Below are positions 1 to 5,306 of a DNA stretch of 7,852 nt, in pieces (the first letter of the stretch is position 1; the number at the start of each line of letters is the position of its first letter). Under the pieces are notes generated by a model. That model worked only from the letters and a program-made list of their open reading frames with translations, was not told where the DNA came from and did not search any database. Position numbers and translations under genes: made by a program. Source of the stretch: Thiothrix sp. (GTDB taxonomy: Bacteria > Pseudomonadota > Gammaproteobacteria > Thiotrichales > Thiotrichaceae); NCBI GenBank assembly GCA_011375245.1, contig DRMA01000235.1, forward strand, positions 1 through 7,852. The letters run 5' to 3'.

Positions 1-180
1 AATCCTGAGGCAGGTATTCTAAACCTCTATTTAGGGGTTATACAACGATTTATATTTATGCTAGTAATGTTTGGGGTTGGAATTGGCATTTTAAAATTGA
101 ATCCGCCAGCAATGGTTGGAACGTTTGCACTCGTACAAGTTGCTTATATGATTTATGGTACTAAGCGAAGTCAAGAATAA
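1..180 (+). CDS. atpI: ATP synthase assembly protein AtpI, C-terminal part (cut by left edge)
   Basis: An open frame runs from base 1 to a TAA at 178-180 and encodes the last 59 residues of a small membrane protein. Two hydrophobic stretches are visible (about residues 15-31 and 38-53 of the fragment), joined by a short NPPA-type loop, and the tail is polar and basic (GTKRSQE). AtpI is a small membrane protein encoded first in many bacterial atp operons; it helps assemble the c-ring and may aid magnesium handling. The match to the family is by hydropathy, the LYxGxxxRF-like segment at residues 9-17 and above all by position directly before atpB. The start and any operon promoter lie to the left of the window. 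Identification is good but rests partly on context, because AtpI sequences diverge strongly. Confidence 0.85.
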   Translation, partial: NPEAGILNLYLGVIQRFIFMLVMFGVGIGILKLNPPAMVGTFALVQVAYMIYGTKRSQE

Positions 181-267
181 AAAAGAAATGCAAGCGTTAA
201 TTCTCATCCTTTTATTACTATTGTTCTCTCAAAAACAGAATTTTAACTTTATTATAGGTGGTATATT
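181..267 (+). other. atpI-atpB intergenic leader
   Basis: These 87 AT-rich bases contain no gene. An AGGTGG ribosome binding site at 256-261 precedes the GTG start of atpB by six bases. An imperfect inverted repeat (196-204 with 237-247, nine pairs and a two-base bulge, long loop) could fold in the mRNA but is AT-rich and may be chance. I see no convincing promoter. Confidence 0.5.
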
Positions 268-1131
268 GTGAGCGAATCTAACGCGCCAGCAATTTCGAAT
301 CCTGTAGAGTATATACAACACCATTTGACTAATATGAGTCTCGGCGGCAAGCCAGAATCGTTGGTTGATTTTAATGTATTCTTTATTGATACATTTTTGG
401 TGAGTATTGCTCTTGCAGGTTTGTTTGCATACTTTGGATGGAAAGTGGGTAAAAATCTTGATCCCGATAAACCAACAGGGATACAAAACGTTCTTGAGAT
501 GGTGGTTGAATTTGTTAATCAACAAATAAAAGATATTTTTCCTTCGGCTGATAAATGGATAGGACCACTAGCGTTGACTATCTTTGTTTGGGTATTCTTG
601 ATGAATGCGATGGATATGCTTCCCGTTGACTTATTGCCTTCATTAGTAGGTGGTGTTGCCAGTATTTTTGGTGCAGATCCGCACCACGTTTATTTTAAAG
701 TGGTGCCTACTACTAACTTGGATACGACCTTTGCCTTGGCTCTCGTTGTTTTTAGTTTGATTATTTTCTATAACATCAAACATAAAGGTTTGTTTGGTTA
801 TTTGAAGATATTTTTGACGCATCCTTTTTCAGCTAGCAATATCATTGTAAAAGTAATACTTGCCCCCTTTAATGTGTTGATGACGACTATTGAGGAAATA
901 GCAAAACCTGTCAGTCTTGGTCTACGACTTTTTGGTAATATGTTTGCGGGTGAACTCTTATTCTTATTGATTGCATTGCTTGGTTTTGCTTGGGCGATGC
1001 CAGGGCAAGTTGCCTTAGGTGTTTTATGGGCTATTTTTCATATTCTGGTTATTACGTTGCAAGCTTTTATCTTTATGTTATTAACCATCGTTTATTTAAG
1101 TCTTGCTAGCCAAGGTGCTGATGAGCATTAA
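268..1131 (+). CDS. atpB: F1Fo ATP synthase subunit a
   Basis: Encodes the 287-residue stator subunit a of Fo, an inner-membrane protein with two proton half-channels next to the c-ring. The essential arginine is R220 in the motif LGLRLFGNM (E. coli R210). The proton-path residues E229 (in AGEL), H258 (in AIFHIL) and Q265 (in TLQAF) are also present and correspond to E. coli E219, H245 and Q252. The first membrane helix lies near residues 38-57, and the C-terminal helix pair is nearly identical to the E. coli pattern. The start is GTG: it has the AGGTGG site six bases upstream, the next in-frame ATG is residue 23, and the resulting length suits the family. The protein is slightly longer than E. 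coli subunit a (271), partly in a loop around residues 125-150. It is followed after 61 bases by atpE. Confidence 0.97.
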   Translation: MSESNAPAISNPVEYIQHHLTNMSLGGKPESLVDFNVFFIDTFLVSIALAGLFAYFGWKVGKNLDPDKPTGIQNVLEMVVEFVNQQIKDIFPSADKWIGPLALTIFVWVFLMNAMDMLPVDLLPSLVGGVASIFGADPHHVYFKVVPTTNLDTTFALALVVFSLIIFYNIKHKGLFGYLKIFLTHPFSASNIIVKVILAPFNVLMTTIEEIAKPVSLGLRLFGNMFAGELLFLLIALLGFAWAMPGQVALGVLWAIFHILVITLQAFIFMLLTIVYLSLASQGADEH

Positions 1132-1192
1132 CTTAATTTCTGTTTTATTCTTTATTTTTATTATTGTTTTTTAATTTTTTAGGAGTTTAATT
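1132..1192 (+). promoter_or_regulatory. U-rich translation leader and ribosome binding site of atpE
   Basis: Between the atpB stop and the atpE start, 36 of the 49 bases at 1132-1180 are T, followed directly by AGGAG (1181-1185), seven bases before the ATG. In E. coli the atpE leader is a known translational enhancer with a U-rich tract upstream of the ribosome binding site, which helps make the c subunit in excess. The same role here is inferred from composition and position. An attenuating terminator is unlikely because no stable GC hairpin precedes the T tract. Confidence 0.6.
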
Positions 1193-1477
1193 ATGGATGC
1201 TTCAATGGTATCTGAAATCATGTCTTCAACAGCCGTTGCTGTAGGGATTATCTTAGCGGCAGCTGGTTTAGGTTCTGCATTGGGTTGGGGGCTTATCTGT
1301 TCTAAGTTTATTGAAGGTATTGCTCGTCAGCCAGAGATGCGCGCTCAATTAACAGGGCAAATGCTCTTTACGGGCGGGCTTATGGAAGCTTTCCCAATGA
1401 TTGTCTTGGGAATCTCTATGTGGTTTATCTTTGCTAACCCATTTCTTAGTGCGGCTAAAGTTGCCTTGGGTGGTTAA
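1193..1477 (+). CDS. atpE: F1Fo ATP synthase subunit c (proteolipid)
   Basis: Encodes a 94-residue hairpin protein that forms the proton-driven rotor ring. Helix 1 (about residues 11-38) carries a glycine-rich face (G25, G27, G31, G33). The polar loop contains the conserved RQP at 45-47. Helix 2 (about 57-82) contains the ion-binding carboxylate E65 in GLMEAFPMI. E. coli uses Asp61 at this place, so Glu is a common variant. Residues that mark sodium-binding c subunits (Gln32, Ser66 in Ilyobacter numbering, which aligns without gaps) are W32 and A66 here, so proton coupling is expected. It ends in TAATAA, a double stop. The strong U-rich leader suggests high translation relative to its neighbours. 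Confidence 0.97.
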   Translation: MDASMVSEIMSSTAVAVGIILAAAGLGSALGWGLICSKFIEGIARQPEMRAQLTGQMLFTGGLMEAFPMIVLGISMWFIFANPFLSAAKVALGG

Positions 1478-1524
1478 TAAATCCGTAATGTGTGTTGTCT
1501 GAAATTTACATTCGGAGGAGTTAT

Positions 1525-1995
1525 ATGAATATCACCGCAACCTTGTTTGGGCAGATGATTGTATTCACTGTACTGATCTGGTTCATTAAAAGTTATCTGT
1601 GGGAGCCTATTCTAACGACGATAGAAGATCGTAAAGCACGTATTGCTGAGGGTCTTGCAGCATCGCAAAAAGGTGCTGAAGATATGGCACGCGCAGAGGA
1701 AGAAGCGGCTACGGTTTTAAAAGAGGCTAAAGTACAGGCTGCTGCAATTATTGAGCAAGCTAAAACGCGCGAAAGTCAGATTGTTGAAGAAGCTAAAAAC
1801 AAAGCACTCGTTGAAGCAGAACGAGTAAAAGCAGGCGCAGAAGCTGAACTCGAACAAGAAATCAATCGTGCTAAAGATAGTTTACGTACTCAGGTCGCCG
1901 CGTTAGCCCTTGCAGGTGCAAGTAAAATCGTTGCTAAAGAGATTGATACTAAAACCCATAAAAAGGTATTAGACGCTCTCGTTTCACAAATATAG
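1525..1995 (+). CDS. atpF: F1Fo ATP synthase subunit b
   Basis: Encodes the peripheral-stalk subunit b, which holds alpha3beta3 still against the rotating ring. The protein has one N-terminal membrane helix (about residues 5-25), a conserved WEPI turn (26-29), then a long charged, alanine-rich coiled coil to about residue 140 and a C-terminal segment that contacts delta. The ATG at 1525 is chosen over a longer in-frame frame opening at 1492 because GGAGGAG lies at 1514-1520 right before it, the N-terminus MNITATLFGQ matches the family, and the length becomes 156 residues, the same as E. coli. The extra upstream residues would add a polar, charged stretch before the anchor. The stop is ten bases before atpH. 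Confidence 0.96.
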   Translation: MNITATLFGQMIVFTVLIWFIKSYLWEPILTTIEDRKARIAEGLAASQKGAEDMARAEEEAATVLKEAKVQAAAIIEQAKTRESQIVEEAKNKALVEAERVKAGAEAELEQEINRAKDSLRTQVAALALAGASKIVAKEIDTKTHKKVLDALVSQI

Positions 1996-2005
1996 GTAGT
2001 TGATT

Positions 2006-2542
2006 ATGTCTGAATTAACAACTACCGCACGTCCATATGCCCGTGCAGTGTTTGAATTGGCAAGTGAAAGTAAAACATTGACCGAATGGTCAACAACATT
2101 AGCTTTCATGGCTGCTATTGCTGCCAATGATGATGTACGAGCTGTTCTAGATAATCCAAAATTGACACGTCAAGATGCTGCTGATGTCTTTATCGAGCTT
2201 TGTGATAAGAAGCTGGATGACAAAGCAGTAAACTTGGTTAAGCAACTTGCTGAAAATGGCCGTTTGAGTCTTCTTCCCGAGATTGCTTCATTATATGAAG
2301 CGTTAAAGGATGAAGCCGAAGGGGCTATTGAGGCGCATGTAACTTCAGCTAGAAAGCTAACAAAGAAGGAACAAGAAGCAATTGCGAAAGCCTTGAAGAA
2401 ACGTCTTGGTCGTCGTGTCAAAATTACTACAAAAATTGATAAATCAATTTTAGGTGGCGCGATTATACGGGCAGGGGACTTGGTTATAGATGGTTCGATT
2501 CAGGGACGTTTGCGTAGCATGACGCAAGCCTTGAGCGGATAA
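2006..2542 (+). CDS. atpH: F1Fo ATP synthase subunit delta
   Basis: Encodes the 178-residue delta subunit (OSCP in mitochondria), which sits on top of alpha3beta3 and joins it to subunit b. The N-terminal domain begins with the typical ARPYARAVFE (residues 9-18), and the C-terminal part has the signature around ILGGAIIRAGDLVIDGSI, which ends in RLRSM. The ATG at 2006 is preferred to an upstream TTG at 2000: it fits the family length (E. coli 177) and has AGGTAG at 1994-1999, which overlaps the atpF stop. The close spacing suggests coupled translation with atpF. atpA begins 12 bases after the stop. Confidence 0.96.
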   Translation: MSELTTTARPYARAVFELASESKTLTEWSTTLAFMAAIAANDDVRAVLDNPKLTRQDAADVFIELCDKKLDDKAVNLVKQLAENGRLSLLPEIASLYEALKDEAEGAIEAHVTSARKLTKKEQEAIAKALKKRLGRRVKITTKIDKSILGGAIIRAGDLVIDGSIQGRLRSMTQALSG

Positions 2543-2554
2543 GAGGATGAATAA

Positions 2555-4096
2555 ATGCAGTTAAATCCAACTGAAATCAGTGATCTGATAAAAAAGCGTA
2601 TTGATGGCTTTGCGACAGATGCTGAAGCAAATAATGAGGGAACGATTGTTTCCTTAATGGATGGTATCGTTCGCATCCACGGCATGGCAGATGTTATGTC
2701 TGGCGAAATGATTGAATTTTCCAATGGTGCTTATGGAATGGCACTAAACTTAGAGCGTGATTCTGTCGGTGCGGTTGTACTGGGAGATTATAAAAGCTTA
2801 AAAGAAGGCGATACCGCGAAATGTACAGGACGTATTCTTGATGTACCTGTCGGACGCAATCTTTTAGGTCGTGTTGTCAATTCATTGGGTTTGCCCATTG
2901 ATGGTAAAGGTCCGATTGAAGATGATGGCTTTATGCCTATTGAACGTCAAGCACCAGGGGTTATTGAGCGTCAGTCGGTTAACGAGCCAATGGAAACAGG
3001 TATTAAAGCACTTGATGCAATGGTTCCTGTGGGGCGTGGTCAACGAGAACTGATTATTGGTGATCGTCAAACAGGTAAAACAGCGGTTGCGATTGATGCG
3101 ATTATTAACCAGAAAGGCAAAGATGTTAAATGTATCTATGTCGCAGTTGGTCAAAAGGCATCATCAGTAGCAGGCGTGGTACATAAGCTAGAAGAACATG
3201 GCGCAATGGAATATACCATTGTGGTTGCTGCAAATGCATCTGATCCAGCTTCTATGCAGTATATTGCTCCTTACTCAGGCTGTACGATGGGTGAATATTT
3301 TCGTGATCGTGGTGAAAATGCATTGATCATTTATGATGATTTGACCAAACAAGCATGGGCTTATCGTCAAGTCTCGTTACTGTTACGTCGTCCTCCTGGT
3401 CGTGAAGCCTATCCTGGTGATGTTTTCTTCCTTCATTCACGTCTTTTAGAACGCTCATCACGGGTTAATGCTGATTTTGTTGAAAAAACAACCAATGGTG
3501 AAGTGAAAGGTAAAACAGGCTCATTGACGGCTTACCCTATCATTGAAACACAAGAAGGTGATGTGTCAGGTTTCGTTCCAACAAACGTTATTTCGATTAC
3601 CGACGGACAAATTTTCCTTGATACTGATTTATTTAACTCAGGTGTTCGTCCTGCAATTGATGCGGGATTATCCGTTTCCCGTGTAGGTGGCTCAGCACAG
3701 ACTAAGATCATCAAGAAATTAGGTGGTGGTATTCGTCTTGATTTAGCTCAGTACCGTGAGTTAGCTGCATTCTCGCAGTTTGCTTCTGACCTTGATGAAG
3801 CAACCCGTGCCAAACTAGAGCGTGGTGAACGTGTTACGAAATTGATGGTGCAAGCACAATATGCACCTTTGAATACCGCTGAATTAGCGTTCTCGCTATT
3901 TTCTGCGAATGAAGGCTTCCTTGATGATGTGGAAGTCAATAAAGTGAATGATTTCGAAGCAGCTATGTTGAGCTATTTGCGGAGTGACAAGGCTGATTTG
4001 TTAGCATCTATCAATGAATCAGGTGATTTTAACGACGATATTGCAGCTGACATGCGTAGTGCATTGGAAGACTTCAAATCTAATAATACTTGGTAG
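2555..4096 (+). CDS. atpA: F1Fo ATP synthase subunit alpha
   Basis: Encodes the 513-residue alpha subunit, the regulatory nucleotide-binding subunit of the F1 hexamer; the length equals E. coli alpha. An N-terminal beta-barrel domain (about 1-95) is followed by the nucleotide-binding domain with the P-loop GDRQTGKT at 169-176, Walker B D261 in ALIIYDDLTKQ, and the arginine finger R376 in SVSRVGGSAQTK that reaches into the beta catalytic site. The C-terminal helical domain ends in the usual FKSNNTW-like tail. GAGGA at 2543-2547 is the ribosome binding site, seven bases before the ATG. No unusual residues were seen, and the gene is intact. Confidence 0.99.
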   Translation: MQLNPTEISDLIKKRIDGFATDAEANNEGTIVSLMDGIVRIHGMADVMSGEMIEFSNGAYGMALNLERDSVGAVVLGDYKSLKEGDTAKCTGRILDVPVGRNLLGRVVNSLGLPIDGKGPIEDDGFMPIERQAPGVIERQSVNEPMETGIKALDAMVPVGRGQRELIIGDRQTGKTAVAIDAIINQKGKDVKCIYVAVGQKASSVAGVVHKLEEHGAMEYTIVVAANASDPASMQYIAPYSGCTMGEYFRDRGENALIIYDDLTKQAWAYRQVSLLLRRPPGREAYPGDVFFLHSRLLERSSRVNADFVEKTTNGEVKGKTGSLTAYPIIETQEGDVSGFVPTNVISITDGQIFLDTDLFNSGVRPAIDAGLSVSRVGGSAQTKIIKKLGGGIRLDLAQYRELAAFSQFASDLDEATRAKLERGERVTKLMVQAQYAPLNTAELAFSLFSANEGFLDDVEVNKVNDFEAAMLSYLRSDKADLLASINESGDFNDDIAADMRSALEDFKSNNTW

Positions 4097-4111
4097 GACG
4101 GAGCTAGTCTT

Positions 4112-4972
4112 ATGGGTCTTAAAGATATACGCACACAGATTAAAAGTATCCAAAGCACTAAAAAGATCACGAAGGCGATGGAAATGGTTGCCGCTTCTAA
4201 AATGCGTCGAGCAAAAGAGCGAATGCAAGCTTCACGTCCTTATGCAACGAAGATGCGTAATGTGGTTAGCCATATGGCGAATGCTCAATTGGAATATAAA
4301 CATCCTTATACGTTAGAACGTGAGTCTGTGAAGCGTGTGGGATATATTATTATTTCGACGGATCGTGGTTTATGTGGTGGTTTGAATACTAATTTATTTA
4401 AAAAAGCTTTTCAGGATATAGCGGGTTGGGCTGAGGAGGATGTTGAGGTTGATATTGCTGTATTTGGTAGCAAAGCGCAAAACGCTTTTAAGCGTTATGG
4501 CATTATTGCTGAGCAAATAGGTATGGGTGATAAGCCTGCTGTTAACGACATTCTGGGTACGGTAAAGGTGATGTTAGATCAATATACCGAAGGTAAAATT
4601 GATCGTTTGTTTCTGGTAGAAAACCAGTTTATTAATAGCATGACCCAAAAGCCTCAGTCAACACAGCTTATTCCTATTGTCGCTACTGACGATGATGATG
4701 AGATTAAGTATCAATGGGATTACCTTTATGAGCCAGACTCAAAAGAGGTGATTGATGCATTGATGCAACGTTATATTGAATCGCTCGTTTACCAAGGTGT
4801 GGTTGAGAATGTTGCTTGTGAAATGTCTGCAAGAATGGTTGCGATGAAAAGCGCAACAGATAATGCAGGTGATATTATTGATCGCTTACAACTGGTTTAT
4901 AACAAGGCACGTCAGGCAGTTATCACGCAAGAAATTTCCGAAATTGTTTCGGGTGCGGCGGCGGTTGAATAG
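4112..4972 (+). CDS. atpG: F1Fo ATP synthase subunit gamma
   Basis: Encodes the 286-residue central shaft of F1 (E. coli 287). The N-terminal helix (GLKDIRTQIKSIQ and KITKAMEMVAASKMRRA) and C-terminal helix (from about residue 239, SARMVAMKSATDNA, to the end) form the coiled coil inside alpha3beta3. The middle Rossmann-like part contains the conserved DRGLCGGLNTN at 84-94. CGGAG at 4099-4103 precedes the ATG by eight bases. The gene is complete and ends in TAG three bases before the start of a structured non-coding insertion. Its last bases would therefore form the 5' flank, and possibly the guide, of that element. Confidence 0.98.
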   Translation: MGLKDIRTQIKSIQSTKKITKAMEMVAASKMRRAKERMQASRPYATKMRNVVSHMANAQLEYKHPYTLERESVKRVGYIIISTDRGLCGGLNTNLFKKAFQDIAGWAEEDVEVDIAVFGSKAQNAFKRYGIIAEQIGMGDKPAVNDILGTVKVMLDQYTEGKIDRLFLVENQFINSMTQKPQSTQLIPIVATDDDDEIKYQWDYLYEPDSKEVIDALMQRYIESLVYQGVVENVACEMSARMVAMKSATDNAGDIIDRLQLVYNKARQAVITQEISEIVSGAAAVE

Positions 4973-4973
4973 C

Positions 4974-5236
4974 ATGTCAACTACTCACCCCTAAAGAGGG
5001 TGAACTTGCAAAAGCTCAGTTGACTAGGCTCGGTCTTTCAGGACTCCGTTATTCATGTCATGGTACGTCAGGATGTATGCTCAAGTCCTGTCCACTACCG
5101 CTGAACGCTAAACAATCCTGCCGAGTAGGGATAGTGAGCCAGCACGACAAGCATGGATAACATTGCCGATGAGCACCTCACCCATTCTTCGGAATGGCGT
5201 TGTTACAACAAAAATCGCTCTATGAGTGATGCACTA
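4974..5236 (+). ncRNA. HEARO-like omega RNA (IscB/IsrB guide RNA scaffold), stand-alone
   Basis: Read on the + strand this folds extensively. GTCAACT (4976-4982) pairs with AGTTGAC (5018-5024) and encloses two hairpins, TCACCC/GGGTGA and CTT-GCAA-AAG (5005-5014, a GNRA loop). Next, CTCGG (5029-5033) can pair with CCGAG (5121-5125), CAGGACT (5039-5045) with AGTCCTG (5084-5090), and CACTACC (5093-5099) with GG-A-TAGTG (5129-5136). The 3' half has CCATTC-TTCG-GAATGG (5182-5197), a canonical C(UUCG)G loop, and ATCGCTC/GAGTGAT (5214-5230). The two tetraloops fix the transcribed strand. The AGTTGACTAGGCTCGG stretch and overall order match my memory of HEARO RNAs, which lie 5' of IscB/IsrB genes and carry their guide at the 5' end. 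No IscB gene follows. The family call is from recall, not a search. Confidence 0.65.
4988..5009 (+). repeat. Left-end hairpin-CTTGC module of the atpG-atpD element
   Basis: This 22-base stretch matches 5242-5263 at 16 of 22 positions in direct orientation. It covers the loop and 3' arm of the left hairpin, one spacer base and CTTGC. The equal spacing in both copies suggests a shared recognition site for a transposase supplied in trans. Confidence 0.6.
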
Positions 5237-5241
5237 TCCCT

Positions 5242-5263
5242 CCTCTGAAGAGGAGGGGCTTGC
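5242..5263 (+). repeat. Right-end hairpin-CTTGC module of the atpG-atpD element
   Basis: Direct partner of 4988-5009. It lies in an eight-pair hairpin with a TGAA loop (5238-5257), followed by one base and CTTGC. No T run follows, so it does not look like an intrinsic terminator, which is consistent with continued transcription into the essential atpD gene. Confidence 0.6.
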
Positions 5264-5287
5264 GTGCAGATTTCGTTAAAATTTTAT

Positions 5288-5306
5288 GGGAGTACTTATG
5301 AGTACT
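5288..5306 (+). promoter_or_regulatory. atpD ribosome binding site with start codon in a small hairpin loop
   Basis: GGGAG at 5288-5292 lies five bases before the ATG at 5298 and decides the atpD start over the in-frame ATG at 5286. AGTACT occurs at 5291-5296 and again at 5301-5306. Being self-complementary, the two copies can pair as a six-base stem with the loop TATG, which holds the start codon and buries part of the ribosome binding site. The stem is weak, so any effect on translation is speculative. Confidence 0.45.

Larger units (their letters stand above)
4973..5267 (+). mobile_element. Non-autonomous IS200/IS605-type element (MITE) between atpG and atpD, carrying an IscB/HEARO-like RNA
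   Basis: No gene is encoded in this stretch, which is far longer than any other gap in the operon. It is about 50% G+C by hand count (147 of 295), somewhat richer than the flanking genes I sampled. Each end carries a subterminal hairpin, followed after one base by CTTGC: TCACCC/GGGTGA (4985-4990 with 4998-5003) on the left and CCCTCCTC/GAGGAGGG (5238-5245 with 5250-5257) on the right. The repeats are direct, not inverted, as expected for elements moved by Y1 HUH transposases, which recognise hairpins and make no target duplication. No transposase or nuclease gene remains. Exact ends are uncertain: left about 4973-4976, right about 5264-5275. Removing 4973-5267 leaves 30 bases before atpD, in line with the rest of the operon. 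Confidence 0.65.

Noticed and set aside
196..247. Inverted repeat between atpI and atpB as a regulatory site or terminator
   Set aside because: The pairing is AT-rich, has a bulge and a 32-base loop, and has no T run in the right place; chance in this composition is a sufficient explanation.
1193..1477. Sodium-driven ATP synthase
   Set aside because: The c subunit lacks the Gln32 and Ser66 sodium ligands, and subunit a looks like that of proton-coupled enzymes.
1492..1524. Upstream start for atpF at the left end of the open frame
   Set aside because: It would add a charged leader before the membrane anchor and lacks a ribosome binding site; the ATG at 1525 has GGAGGAG and gives the family length.
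2170..4316. Several open frames of 60 to 100 codons overlapping atpH, atpA and atpG in other frames
   Set aside because: They are shadows of strongly conserved genes, with no family resemblance or independent ribosome binding sites.
5238..5263. Right-end hairpin of the insert as a transcription terminator
   Set aside because: The stem is GC-rich but is followed by GGCTTGCGTGC instead of a T run, and the essential genes atpD and atpC lie downstream in the same direction.
4973..5285. A small protein gene or decayed coding fragment in the insert
   Set aside because: No frame of useful length with a ribosome binding site is open, and the sequence is better explained by dense RNA pairing.
5260..5288. 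Promoter for atpD (TTGCGT, 17-base spacer, TTTATG)
   Set aside because: The -10 match is poor and overlaps the ribosome binding site of atpD, leaving no room for a transcript leader.
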